A stretch of 64,000 nucleotides of DNA from CAYSCS01 sp964429695 (lineage in GTDB: Bacteria > Acidobacteriota > Aminicenantia > Aminicenantales > Aminicenantaceae): NCBI GenBank assembly GCA_964429695.1, contig CAYSCS010000096.1:1-64000 (forward strand), read 5' to 3'. Within the stretch, counting starts at the first letter, position 1. Each line of letters begins with the position of its first letter. Of the stretch, positions 8,469-18,172 are shown one piece after another. Below the pieces are notes generated by a model. The model worked only from the letters and a program-made list of their open reading frames with translations. It was not told the origin of the DNA and ran no database searches. Both the position numbers and the translations under genes were made by a program.

Positions 8469-9587
8469 ATGAAAATAACCAAATTAGAAGCAATCGAGCT
8501 TCGTCTGCCTGATTCCTATCTTACCCCTGACTCAGGAGCTCAAAATGCCCTAGTGATAAAGATTCATACAGATGAGGGAATAACTGGTATAGGCGAAGTG
8601 GATTCCTGTGGACCGGCAGTAAAAGCTTCACTCGAGGCTTCGATTAGTTACACCGGTGTCTCAGGACTTGCTCCCTTGCTCATAGGGGAAAATCCCCTGG
8701 ATATAAGAGTCCTTAACGAAAAAATGTACCAGGCAAGCTATTATTATGGACGTCGAGGGTTGGTGCTCCATGCCATGGCTGGAGTCGACATTGCTCTCTG
8801 GGACATAGCCGGTAAATTCTACAATGTCCCCATCTACAAGCTTCTAGGGGGAGCATTTCATAAAAAAATAAGGGCGTATGCGAGTATCCTTTTCGGGAAA
8901 GATGGAAAAGAGACCCTAGAAAGAGGAAAAAAGATGGTAGAGAAAGGATTTAGAGCAGTGAAGTTCGGCTGGGGACCAATGGGAAAGCAGGAAAAACTTG
9001 ACTTAGAGCTAGTAGAAGGAGCAAGACAAGGTGTCGGTAAGGAAACAGAGCTCATGATTGATGCAGGCTGCTGCTGGGATACCGTTACCGCAATACGGCG
9101 CTCTAAACAATTTGAACCTTATGAAATATCCTGGCTTGAGGAGCCCTTAGCCCAGGATAACCTCGACGGCTACAGGATCCTCACTCAAGTCTCTCCCATT
9201 CCGATTGCAGCCGGCGAGGGAGAATCGGGAAGATTTTCTTGGAGGGAACTCATCGAAATAGGTCAAATCCATATTGCGCAAATAGATTTGGCCCGCAATG
9301 GGTTTACCGAAGCGATGAGAATAGCAGACATGGCTGAAGATAGGGGTTTAAGGATTGTCAATCATTTTTATTCCACGGGAATAAACCTGGCGGCTTCGCT
9401 TCATTTCCTTGCTTCACGCAAAACTTCATTCATCTGTGAATACTCAATGGAAGAAAATCCCCTGCGCTGGGAAGTAACAAAAGAAAAGATGGAAATCGAC
9501 AAAGATGGGTATCTTCATCTTCCAGAAGGAGCAGGACTTGGCGTTCAACTCAATGAAGAGACAATTGAAACTTACAGAGTAAAATAA
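8469..9587 (+). CDS. Mandelate racemase / muconate lactonizing enzyme family (enolase superfamily) protein
   Basis: This 372-residue enolase-superfamily member has an N-terminal capping domain and a C-terminal TIM barrel. Metal ligands are visible as Asp198 (LMIDAG), Glu about 224 (EEPL) and Glu about 250 (GEGE). The general acid/base His299 lies in VNHFYSTG, placing it in the mandelate-racemase subgroup, mostly sugar-acid dehydratases. The usual second-strand K-x-K/R motif reads VKFGWG here, so only one Lys remains. That suggests one-face chemistry, that is, dehydration rather than racemisation (inference). Start ATG with GGAG ten bases upstream. The hrpA gene follows after 18 bases, probably co-transcribed. 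Substrate unknown. Confidence 0.85.
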   Translation: MKITKLEAIELRLPDSYLTPDSGAQNALVIKIHTDEGITGIGEVDSCGPAVKASLEASISYTGVSGLAPLLIGENPLDIRVLNEKMYQASYYYGRRGLVLHAMAGVDIALWDIAGKFYNVPIYKLLGGAFHKKIRAYASILFGKDGKETLERGKKMVEKGFRAVKFGWGPMGKQEKLDLELVEGARQGVGKETELMIDAGCCWDTVTAIRRSKQFEPYEISWLEEPLAQDNLDGYRILTQVSPIPIAAGEGESGRFSWRELIEIGQIHIAQIDLARNGFTEAMRIADMAEDRGLRIVNHFYSTGINLAASLHFLASRKTSFICEYSMEENPLRWEVTKEKMEIDKDGYLHLPEGAGLGVQLNEETIETYRVK

Positions 9588-9605
9588 AAATCAGGAGAGT
9601 TTTAA

Positions 9606-12600
9606 GTGGAGCTGAGTGAAAGAATAGCCCGAACATTCCACAGGATAAAGACACTCCTTCCCCAAGCAATGCTTCGCGATCAGGAATACCTAAACCAAAG
9701 CCTAAATTCCCTTCAAAAAAAATTCTCTCCTTCATTCCGCACTACCTCTTTCTCTAATTCTCGAATGTGGACTAAAGTTCTCGAGGAGCTCCTTGTTATG
9801 GAGAAAAGGCTCGCCGAATCTCTGAAGGAAAGAAGGGCTCGCCTCCATCAGCGTCCGCCTCTCAATTTTATGCCGCAGCTACCGATTGCAGAAAAACGTC
9901 AAGAAATTGTTGAGGCTATTCGTGCCAACAGAGTCCTCATCGTCGCTGGAGAAACAGGATGCGGCAAGAGCACCCAGCTACCCAAAATGTGCCTCGGAGC
10001 AGGACGCGGCATTTCGGGGAAGATTGCCTGTACTGAACCACGGAGAATAGCTGCTATTAGCATAGCCTCTCGAATAGCTGAAGAGCTTGGTGAGCCTTTA
10101 GGTCGTTCTGTGGGCTATAAAATTCGTTTCCAGGACAGGACATCTCCAAAAATCTACATCAAAGTCATGACTGATGGCATGCTCCTTGCGGAAACACAAA
10201 CAGACCCTAACCTCTACGAATACGATACCATAATCCTCGATGAAGCCCATGAGCGAAGCCTTAATATTGACTTTCTCTTGGGATTAATAAAAACACTCCT
10301 CAAGAAAAGGAAGGACCTAAAGCTCATCATCGCCTCTGCCACTCTTGATACAGAAAAATTCTCTGATGCTTTTGAAAAAGCCCCGGTTATCCACATTCAG
10401 GGTCGCACCTATCCTGTAGAGGTCGAGTATGTCCTTCCTGATTTTTTCGGAAAAGATGGGGAAGAGGGAGACTATATAGAGCTGGCTGTGCTCTCGGTTG
10501 ATTGGCTCAGGGCTAAAAAGCCACGCGGGGATATCCTCATCTTCATGCCCACTGAAAGGGATATCCTGGACACCTGTGAAAAACTCAAAGGGAAAAAATA
10601 CCCGCATACTACCATCCTTCCTCTTTTTGCCAGACTCCCTGCAAACCAGCAGGGACGAATCTATTCTGTGAAAGGAAATAAAATAGTCGTAGCCACTAAT
10701 GTTGCCGAGACTTCTCTTACCATTCCAGGGATAAAATATGTAATCGACACGGGATTAGCGAGAATTTCCCAGTATTTGCCGGGTTCGGGAATAAACAGCC
10801 TTCCTATAACCCCTATTTCTCAAGCAAGCGCAGAGCAGAGGAAGGGACGTTGCGGACGCATCCAGGAAGGTCTCTGCCTCAGGCTGTACGATAAAGAAGA
10901 TTACGAAAAAAGAGAGCCTTTTACTCCCCCAGAGATTCTTCGTTCTAACCTGGCAGAGGTCATCCTGCGTATGATGGCTCTGAAAATTGGCAATCCATCC
11001 ACCTTCCCCTTCATCGATAAGCCTCATCCAAGAAACATCCGAGACGGTTATGAGACTTTGCTTGAACTCGGGGCTATCATGAGAAAAGGAAAAGAGTATG
11101 TTTTAACCTCCCTTGGAAAGCAGATGGCAAAAATGCCCCTCGACCCAAAAATATCGCGTATTCTGCTTGAGGGAGTAAAAGAAGATTGTCTGAAAGAAGT
11201 CTCAATCATCGCCTCAGCCCTCAGCATAAGAGACCCCCGCGAGAGACCACTGGCACAGGAAACTCTTGCCGACAGAAGACACGACAACTTCGCACATCCG
11301 GATTCTGACTTCATGACACTTCTCTCTATCTGGGAGAGGTATCATTCTTTTACCTCCTCGGGTGTGAGGAAGAAATTCTGTCATCAGAATTTCCTCTCCT
11401 ACTCCAGGATGAGGGAGTGGGAGATGGTTCAGGAGCAAATTACCTCCATTCTCAGAGAGCAAAAATTTTCTCTTAAAAAGCAAGACAAAGTTGAAATATC
11501 AGAACCTCTGTACGCTAGGATCCACCGTTGCCTTCTAAGTGGATTTCTTTCTCACATAGCCGTTCACCGTGAGAAGAATCTCTATCAGGCTGCCAAGAAT
11601 CGTGAAGCGATGATTTTCCCTGGCTCTGTCCTTTTCAAGAAAAATCCGCCCTGGATCGTGGCTGCAGAAATGGTGAAAACCTCACGGCTCTTCGCACGAA
11701 TGGCTGCAAGAATAGAGCCTCATTGGATTGAAAAAGTGGCGAAAGATAAATGCAGTTATACTTATTATGCTCCCTACTGGGACAGAGAAAAAGGAGAGGT
11801 GAGAGCAAAGGAAAGGGTGACCATTTATGGGTTGGAAATAGTAAGCGGAAGGGATGTTTCCTACGGCGCAAAAAATCCTGATGAGGCACATAGAGTCTTC
11901 GTAAGGGAAGCACTTGTCAACGGGAAAGTAAAAAAGCTACCTGACTTTCTCCAGCATAACTTGAGACTTCAGAAAAAAATAAGGGAAATAGAAGATAAGT
12001 TGAGACGCCGCGAAATCATGGTAGATGAGGATGCCATCGCTGAATTCTATTCTCAACGGCTCGAAGGAATATATGACCTTCCCGGACTGGAAAAAATGAT
12101 AATGAAAAGAGGCGGTGAGGATTTCTTGAGGATGAGAGATGAAGACCTGCTTCTCTTCCACCCTGAGCCGCTTTTACTTCGTCTCTATCCAGAGGAAATC
12201 AAGTTCGGAGAGATAAAATTAAAGGTTACCTATAAATTCAAACCAGGTGAGGAGGACGATGGAGCCACCCTCCACCTTCCCCTGAGCCTAGTCTCAAAAA
12301 TTCCACCTGAATTTCTCGAATGGGGAATTCCTGGATATCTTAAAGAAAAAATTTTAGCGCTTATAAGAGGCCTCCCGAAAGCGTGGCGTAAGAAGTTCAT
12401 CCCTATTTCAGAATGCGCAGAGATTATTTTTAAGGAAATGGAAAGAAAGGAAGACTCACTCTTCAAGAATCTTTCCCTCTTCGTGCAAAAAAGATTTGGC
12501 ATCCAAATTCCTGACACTCTTTGGTCCCAGATAGAAATCCCCCCTCACCTTAAAATGCGGGTTTCAATCATCGATGAAAGGGGGAGAGAGGTTGCTTCAG

Positions 12601-13568
12601 GGAGGAGTCTTGAGGCTCTGAAAAAAAGCCTTCCCTCTCGAGGTGATGATTCAGGGGAGTGGCAAAGAATTAAACAAAAATGGGAAAGAGAAAACATCGC
12701 TTCTTTCGAATTTGAATTTCTTCCTGAAAGCATTGGCCTTGGAGAATATTTAAACGCTTTCCCAGCTTTTGAGCCCGCAGAAAAGGGGATTAACCTCAGG
12801 CTGTACAAGACAGAGGAAGAAGCCTTAGCCTCCCATCTAAAAGGAGTGGAAAGACTACTCTCCTTAAAATTCAAAAAAGACCTCGATTTTTTGAAGAAAT
12901 ACCTTATTGTCCCCGAGGAATACCTGAGAGCTTCTCTCTATTTTGGCGGCAAAGAGACTGTGGAGAATGGGATGATTGAAAAGATAAAGAAGATTTCTTT
13001 TCAGAAAAATATTAGGAGTAAGGAAGAATTCGATTCTTATGTTGAGAAATTGATAGGATCTCATTTCTTGTTTGAGAAAAGTCATCTCTTGAAAAAAGCT
13101 ACTCTTGATATCCTTAAGGCTCATGATGAGCTCCAAAGCCTCCTCCATAAAATCGAAGAAAAAAACAGAGAAAGAGGTTCAGTCATAGAAATCTGCACGA
13201 AAATTAAAAAAGAGCTTGAAATGCTCGTGCCCATGAATTTTCTTGAAATCTATTCTCTTGAGAGACTGCTCCATCTTCCTCGCTATTTAAATGCCCTGAG
13301 AATGAGGGCTGAAAGAGGAAAAAATTACCCAGAAAAAGATAGAAATAAGGAAGCACAAGTAGCCCCTTTCGTAGAAGCCTTTAAAAAGCTGAGGGATAAG
13401 CTCGGAAAAGATGGGGCACAAGAAAAAAGAGAAGCCCTCGAGGAACTGAGATGGCTGATAGAGGAGTTCAAGGTTTCCCTCTTTGCTCCGGAGCTAAAGG
13501 CTGCACAACCCGTTTCTGCGAAAAAACTCGCAATTAGAATTAAGGATATTAAAAAATTATTCACTTAA
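9606..13568 (+). CDS. hrpA: ATP-dependent DEAH-box RNA helicase HrpA
   Basis: The 1320 residues are close to the usual length of bacterial HrpA (about 1300). The motor has Walker A GETGCGKST (from residue 115), the DEAH box at 212-215, SAT at 244-246, and motif VI around QRKGRCGR. Helicase-associated and OB-like regions follow, and the long C-terminal half fits the HrpA-specific DUF3418 domain. Expected role: ATP-driven RNA unwinding, including rescue of stalled or collided ribosomes, in the cytoplasm. The start is GTG with AGGAG upstream. Only 18 bases separate it from the enolase-superfamily gene, so the two likely share a transcript without an obvious functional link. Confidence 0.96.
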   Translation: MELSERIARTFHRIKTLLPQAMLRDQEYLNQSLNSLQKKFSPSFRTTSFSNSRMWTKVLEELLVMEKRLAESLKERRARLHQRPPLNFMPQLPIAEKRQEIVEAIRANRVLIVAGETGCGKSTQLPKMCLGAGRGISGKIACTEPRRIAAISIASRIAEELGEPLGRSVGYKIRFQDRTSPKIYIKVMTDGMLLAETQTDPNLYEYDTIILDEAHERSLNIDFLLGLIKTLLKKRKDLKLIIASATLDTEKFSDAFEKAPVIHIQGRTYPVEVEYVLPDFFGKDGEEGDYIELAVLSVDWLRAKKPRGDILIFMPTERDILDTCEKLKGKKYPHTTILPLFARLPANQQGRIYSVKGNKIVVATNVAETSLTIPGIKYVIDTGLARISQYLPGSGINSLPITPISQASAEQRKGRCGRIQEGLCLRLYDKEDYEKREPFTPPEILRSNLAEVILRMMALKIGNPSTFPFIDKPHPRNIRDGYETLLELGAIMRKGKEYVLTSLGKQMAKMPLDPKISRILLEGVKEDCLKEVSIIASALSIRDPRERPLAQETLADRRHDNFAHPDSDFMTLLSIWERYHSFTSSGVRKKFCHQNFLSYSRMREWEMVQEQITSILREQKFSLKKQDKVEISEPLYARIHRCLLSGFLSHIAVHREKNLYQAAKNREAMIFPGSVLFKKNPPWIVAAEMVKTSRLFARMAARIEPHWIEKVAKDKCSYTYYAPYWDREKGEVRAKERVTIYGLEIVSGRDVSYGAKNPDEAHRVFVREALVNGKVKKLPDFLQHNLRLQKKIREIEDKLRRREIMVDEDAIAEFYSQRLEGIYDLPGLEKMIMKRGGEDFLRMRDEDLLLFHPEPLLLRLYPEEIKFGEIKLKVTYKFKPGEEDDGATLHLPLSLVSKIPPEFLEWGIPGYLKEKILALIRGLPKAWRKKFIPISECAEIIFKEMERKEDSLFKNLSLFVQKRFGIQIPDTLWSQIEIPPHLKMRVSIIDERGREVASGRSLEALKKSLPSRGDDSGEWQRIKQKWERENIASFEFEFLPESIGLGEYLNAFPAFEPAEKGINLRLYKTEEEALASHLKGVERLLSLKFKKDLDFLKKYLIVPEEYLRASLYFGGKETVENGMIEKIKKISFQKNIRSKEEFDSYVEKLIGSHFLFEKSHLLKKATLDILKAHDELQSLLHKIEEKNRERGSVIEICTKIKKELEMLVPMNFLEIYSLERLLHLPRYLNALRMRAERGKNYPEKDRNKEAQVAPFVEAFKKLRDKLGKDGAQEKREALEELRWLIEEFKVSLFAPELKAAQPVSAKKLAIRIKDIKKLFT

Positions 13569-13965
13569 AAGAGTCGCATTTTCCCTTCTTACTCTTTCCC
13601 TGAAGGGGAGCATTTTCCCTCTAATATGTGAGAAAGATTGGAAATGATTCCTGAATACTCAAAAATAACATTGCTTAGATTTGGCTTCTTTTAAATCCTC
13701 CGAATGACTTATCTCTTTTAGTCTTTCCCCCTAAAAAAGGGAAGGCTTTCTTTGAATATTCACTTCTTTTCCTTAATTTCAAGCCTTTCAGAGTTTTCTC
13801 AAAAAGATAGCTTAGTATTTGCTGGGAATAAATTCGATAATAAGCTGAAGTTAGCTTCTTCCAATGATGTGGAGAACTTTTTGATTAATCGAAATTCTCG
13901 TTCCGGAAAATATTCATCCGCTATTTTTCTTTTTGAGGTAATTTGGAGATAAGAGGAATAGAGAG
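13569..13965. other. Intergenic region downstream of hrpA, no gene recognised
   Basis: This is an AT-rich spacer between the hrpA stop and tRNA-Leu. A short imperfect stem, CTTTCCC...GGGAAGG, around 13724-13748 with a following T-rich stretch might end hrpA transcription, but it is weak. A 66-codon plus-strand frame at 13752-13952 has no start context or family resemblance. Confidence 0.35.
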
Positions 13966-14051
13966 TGCCGAGGGCCGGACTCGAACCGGCACGGTTGTTA
14001 CCAACCGAGGGATTTTAAGTCCCTTGCGTCTACCAATTCCGCCACCCCGGC
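13966..14051 (-). tRNA. tRNA-Leu (anticodon TAA)
   Basis: This is an 86-nt class II tRNA on the minus strand. Acceptor stem GCCGGGG pairs with CCTCGGC before discriminator A, and the D arm contains GGTAGACGC. The anticodon arm GGGAC-TTAAAAT-CCC gives anticodon TAA. A long variable arm (CGGTTGGTAACAACCG) and T loop GGTTCGAGTCC follow. The 3' CCA is not encoded. The long variable arm and TAA anticodon identify leucine. The flanking 14052-14341 is AT-rich with no gene. Confidence 0.96.
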
Positions 14052-14341
14052 CAGAATTATTTTTATCACTTTCCTTAAGCCCGGTCAATTGAAGCTACTC
14101 GGCTCAATTTCTTTCACTTCTTTTTTGCTTTCAATCTGTTAAAAAATTGGAGATTGTAAATTAAGAGAAATGGCCTCCTCTTTAGCGGGGAATCAATCCA
14201 TTTAATTAAACTCAAAGTTAATCTTATCTTTCTTTCTGGGTTTAATTCTTCGTTAAAAATCCAGATTTTTCCTGATAATCTTCAACTCTTACCTTAAGCC
14301 TCTTCTCCTCCGAACCGCCTTGTTGTTCAATAAGGCTTTAT

Positions 14342-16108
14342 TTATTCTTTCTTCTCTTGTGGTTGTGGCTCAAGCTGGTTATAATCTACAAGAAGTTTGA
14401 GCCACCACTCCGGATATTTTATGGGACTTCTTTTCCTTGTTCTGGCATCATAAATCCAGAGATGGTTATATTTTACAAGAAGCTCATCTCCAAGTTCCCA
14501 CCATGCTTCTACAACCCTATTGGCGTTATTGAGACAGTAATCTGTCAGAAACTGGCTTGCTTGAGCAGGGTCTTTCCTGTAAAGCTCTTCGGCTATTCTA
14601 TCGATGAGGGGGGTCCTTTCAACAGCCGGCTTTTCCCACATTTGTTGAGCAGCCCTTACATCTTCTATCGCAAGGGAGTAAACAACCTGAGCGTGGAAAT
14701 CAACATAATCAAACGCCCAGCGGGCTGAGTTCCTATCAAAGACCCAGTGGTCTCCAACTTCAAATGAGCGTGGAATTTCCTTAACTCCAATGTAGAAAGG
14801 CATGTAGCAGGAGGTATCCTGAGCTCCGAAACAAACCCAGACTAACCCTCCCACTGGATTAGGAAGCCAGCTTCGGCTCTGTGTAACCGTTACATATTCT
14901 GCACGGTTGACGCTGATCGGACGAGCAGTATTGTATCTTTTTCCTTCTAGCTCAAAACCATAGGGCAGATAATTCGGGTTGAGGAAAGGACCACCTTGAA
15001 GACCCCTCGAAGGAGAAAACTGAGTGCCTTCGTATTTGTCGCGGGTGAGCATCATTACGTCATACACGGAAAGTTTTTTATCTGGCTTCACAGAAAAAGG
15101 AAGCTCCATGTTGGGAGTGTCAGGGTTCAATTTAGCCGAAGGTGCCACCAAGTCAAAGAAGCGCCAGAGCCTAGCTCTTGAGCCTCCACTGCTTTTTGCA
15201 CTGTGTTCAGAGGGAGAATAAGCTTTTTTCCAATTAAAGGGCTTTCCGCTTTTTGGGTCATACAATCCCTGTTCTACAGCAAAGGAAATGACGTTGGAGG
15301 AGGCCATGAAATATTCTTTATTTTTGAGGTCAATTTCGCCAATTCGTGATTCGTTGGGACAAACGCTCACATGGTCATCCGGAACCCTCTGGGCACACCA
15401 CACTGCCCCTGGCTTCCCACTTTCAGGCGTCCAGAGTGGACCGACGGGCATTATTTCGAAAATCCAGACTTCATTGGGGTCTGCAACTGCCAGCATCTCC
15501 CCTGTGTCAGTGAAGCCATATCCATATTTTTCTGCAAGCTCTCCCATAATCTTGATGGCTTCTCTCGCACTCTTAGCCCTTTCCATGGCAATCAGAGTGA
15601 GCATGGTAATGTCAAATTTAGCAGCAGGAGTGGGATTTTCCATCTTCTTTAAACAGCCGATGGTTGACTCTCCCATGGCAACCTGCTGGTCATTCATGTA
15701 TCCAAAGGCACCATGGATATAGGCATGGGTATGGGGAATTTCTGGAATCTCAAGCCCCGTGTAATCATCCACATATCTCTCCCATTTCAACCCTTTATCA
15801 GGTGGCCACGACCTGAATTGATCTATATGGTATATCTTTCTCATCGAGCCTGGTTCATGGTCAGCCGCAGGAACATAACGCCAGGTCCAGTCGCACACTC
15901 CACAATCACAGGTGTGAGTGGTGATGACAGAGCCATCCACAGAGGCATTCTTCCCGACGATGATGACTGTGCAGCCATCTCTGTAAAGCCCACTTTCTTC
16001 CTCAAGCCAGGCTAATCTCTGTGTGCCCTTATTGCCTGAGAAAGTTGAGAGGGAAATGATGAGTAAGAAGAACAATATCCCCGTTAAAAGTTTTCTCAAA
16101 GATTTCAC
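14342..16108 (-). CDS. Exported C69-family dipeptidase (Ntn-hydrolase)
   Basis: This 588-residue dipeptidase is of peptidase family C69 (PepD-like N-terminal-nucleophile hydrolases). A signal peptide (residues 1 to about 24, with a strong LLTGILFFLLII core) is followed by a short propeptide. The catalytic nucleophile is Cys46 in DGCTVIIVGKNAS, expected to become the mature N terminus after autocleavage. ASVDGS and THTCDCGVCDW segments match the secreted subgroup. It probably hydrolyses dipeptides in the periplasm or outside the cell. The GTG start has AGGAGG about six bases upstream. It is transcribed alone on the minus strand, between tRNA-Leu and a 665-bp gap. Confidence 0.93.
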   Translation of the reverse strand: MKSLRKLLTGILFFLLIISLSTFSGNKGTQRLAWLEEESGLYRDGCTVIIVGKNASVDGSVITTHTCDCGVCDWTWRYVPAADHEPGSMRKIYHIDQFRSWPPDKGLKWERYVDDYTGLEIPEIPHTHAYIHGAFGYMNDQQVAMGESTIGCLKKMENPTPAAKFDITMLTLIAMERAKSAREAIKIMGELAEKYGYGFTDTGEMLAVADPNEVWIFEIMPVGPLWTPESGKPGAVWCAQRVPDDHVSVCPNESRIGEIDLKNKEYFMASSNVISFAVEQGLYDPKSGKPFNWKKAYSPSEHSAKSSGGSRARLWRFFDLVAPSAKLNPDTPNMELPFSVKPDKKLSVYDVMMLTRDKYEGTQFSPSRGLQGGPFLNPNYLPYGFELEGKRYNTARPISVNRAEYVTVTQSRSWLPNPVGGLVWVCFGAQDTSCYMPFYIGVKEIPRSFEVGDHWVFDRNSARWAFDYVDFHAQVVYSLAIEDVRAAQQMWEKPAVERTPLIDRIAEELYRKDPAQASQFLTDYCLNNANRVVEAWWELGDELLVKYNHLWIYDARTRKRSPIKYPEWWLKLLVDYNQLEPQPQEKKE

Positions 16109-16773
16109 CTTTAACCTCCTTCCTTTCAGAAATTATTTTTTTATTTTAATGGCTCATATCTTAATGGATAATTTAAAAATACTCACTAAAGTCTTACCTT
16201 TTCTTTCTACTTCTCGCCTCTTCTGCAGGTCTTTTCCCTTGTTTCGAGCTTTCTCTTCTGAATAATTGTTCACAATTCACACCTGCTAAAATCAAAATCA
16301 TCTTCCCAAGAATTTAAAATGGTTGAAACGGTGGTGAATCCCCTCCTGAAGCATTATCATCTTGAAGTTTATTTATAAAAACTTCTGGAGAGGATGTCAA
16401 ATGAATTGATAAATCAAAGAATGGAAAATTTCAAAATTTTGATTCGGGTTAAGAGCGATGATAAACAATTCTAAAAGAGATTTTCTTGAGTTAAGAGTAA
16501 AGTCCAATGAAATTTGTGGCGAAAAGACTTTCCCCTGCGCTGAGCACCAACTCTTGATTAAAGAAGACTTAAATCCTTAAGAAATTCATTCCCTGCCATG
16601 CGCAAGGACCTAATTCAAAGATCAGTTTCCTTCTCATCTTGCTTGCAGTCGAACAAAAGCTGTGATAAAGATATATTTAAAAAAAGAAAATGGTTCAATC
16701 AAAATATTATTCACAAAAACTTGCCTAATTGCGGAGGAATTTGCTTAAAACAAATGAGCTTGAGGAGGAATAA
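16109..16773. other. 665-bp divergent intergenic region
   Basis: This spacer lies between the C69 dipeptidase and inositol-phosphate synthase genes. It is AT-rich and no reading frame resembles a protein family. Both flanking genes should have promoters here, but I could not pick a convincing -35/-10 pair. The AGGAGG at 16763-16768 belongs to the downstream gene. No structured RNA was recognised. Confidence 0.4.
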
Positions 16774-18087
16774 ATGAGCAGAGTGTTCGAAATCAAGAAA
16801 CCCGTTGGGAAATTGGGAGTATTGCTTCCTGGCATGGGTGCAGTGGCAACTACCTTTATCGCTGGGGTGGAGGCAGTAAAAAAAGGGATTGCCCTCCCCA
16901 TAGGCTCTCTTACTCAAATGGGAACGATAAGACTGGGAAAGAGAACAGAAAAAAGAATACCCAAGATAAAAGATTTCATAGAACTAGCTGACATCAAGGA
17001 CCTTGTCTTTGGAGGCTGGGATATTTTTCCTGATAATGCCTTCCAATCAGCTCTAAACGCAGGAGTATTGAAAAATGAGCTCCTTGAAAAAGTGAGAAAA
17101 GAGATGGAAAGTATTAGTCCCTGGAAGGCAGTCTTCGACCAACACTATGTCAAGAAACTAAAGGGTGAGCATGTCAAGAAAGCATCGACAAAATATGATT
17201 ATGCGCAGATGTTAGTAGAAGACATAGAGAATTTCCGCCAGACTAATAGCCTTTCTCGAATGGTGATGGTCTGGTGCGCAAGCACTGAAATTTACCTGAA
17301 ACATGATCCTGTTCACGAGAGCCTCGATTCCTTCATAAAAGCCATGAAAGAAAACCACCCTGCCATAGCCCCCAGCATGATTTACGCCTATGCTTCGATT
17401 GCTTGCGGGGTTCCTTTTGCCAACGGAGCTCCCAACCTGACAGTAGATATTCCTGCGCTCATCGAGTTTGCAAAAGAGAAAAATGTGCCAATTGCCGGCA
17501 AAGACTTCAAAACAGGCCAAACCTTGATGAAAACCATAATCGCTCCCGGTCTTAAGGCACGCCTTCTCGGGCTGAAAGGATGGTTCTCAACCAACATCCT
17601 GGGAAACAGAGATGGAGAAGTTCTCGACGACCCGGAATCTTTCAAGACCAAAGAAGAAAGTAAGCTTTCCGTGCTCGAGTATATTTTACAACCAGAGCTC
17701 TACCCTGAGCTCTATAAAGATTTCTACCATAAGGTGCGCATTAATTATTATCCTCCTCGAGGCGACAACAAAGAAGGCTGGGATAACATCGACATCTTTG
17801 GCTGGCTGGGCTATCCCATGCAGATTAAAATTGACTTCCTCTGTCGCGACAGCATCCTGGCTGCACCCATTGTTCTTGACCTTGTGCTTTTCCTGGATTT
17901 AGCTCAAAGAGCCGGAATGAGAGGAATCCAGGAATGGCTCTCCTTCTATTTCAAGAGCCCGATGTGTGCCCCCGAACTTTACCCTGAACACGACCTTTTC
18001 ATCCAGCTCATGAAACTCAAGAATACCCTCAGGCATCTCAAGGGTGAAGAACTAATCACCCATCTTGGACTTGAATATTACGATTAA
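16774..18087 (+). CDS. ino1: Inositol-3-phosphate synthase
   Basis: This enzyme converts glucose 6-phosphate to 1L-myo-inositol 1-phosphate using NAD. The 437 residues are in the normal range for prokaryotic and archaeal members. The N-terminal NAD-binding loop is visible as LPGMGAVATT. Family stretches include FGGWDIFPDNAF, a central GAPNLTVDIPAL block, GKDFKTGQTLMKT (catalytic lysine region) and a C-terminal NNKEGWDNIDIFG-like region. An AGGAGG site lies five bases before the ATG. Downstream are an ArsA-type ATPase and a CDP-alcohol phosphatidyltransferase, so the product likely feeds inositol phospholipid synthesis (inference from context). Confidence 0.95.
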   Translation: MSRVFEIKKPVGKLGVLLPGMGAVATTFIAGVEAVKKGIALPIGSLTQMGTIRLGKRTEKRIPKIKDFIELADIKDLVFGGWDIFPDNAFQSALNAGVLKNELLEKVRKEMESISPWKAVFDQHYVKKLKGEHVKKASTKYDYAQMLVEDIENFRQTNSLSRMVMVWCASTEIYLKHDPVHESLDSFIKAMKENHPAIAPSMIYAYASIACGVPFANGAPNLTVDIPALIEFAKEKNVPIAGKDFKTGQTLMKTIIAPGLKARLLGLKGWFSTNILGNRDGEVLDDPESFKTKEESKLSVLEYILQPELYPELYKDFYHKVRINYYPPRGDNKEGWDNIDIFGWLGYPMQIKIDFLCRDSILAAPIVLDLVLFLDLAQRAGMRGIQEWLSFYFKSPMCAPELYPEHDLFIQLMKLKNTLRHLKGEELITHLGLEYYD

Positions 18088-18124
18088 GAAGATTATCTTT
18101 CCATGCTGGCTCGACTTCCTTTTG

Positions 18125-18152
18125 TTGACTAAAATCAAGAGGGTGATAAAAT
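18125..18152 (+). promoter_or_regulatory. Candidate sigma70 promoter for the ArsA-type ATPase gene
   Basis: TTGACT (18125-18130) and TAAAAT (18147-18152) are separated by 16 bases. Predicted initiation near 18159 leaves a leader of about 14 bases before ATG 18173, and no Shine-Dalgarno sequence is visible. Confidence 0.5.
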
Positions 18153-18172
18153 AAAAAAAGAAAAAAATCTCG

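Noticed and set aside
8105..8482. 125-codon minus-strand reading frame
   Set aside because: No family resemblance and no ribosome-binding site. It overlaps the start of the enolase-superfamily gene, and its composition looks like translated AT-rich spacer.
13752..13952. 66-codon frame upstream of tRNA-Leu
   Set aside because: Lacks a ribosome-binding site and any family signal.
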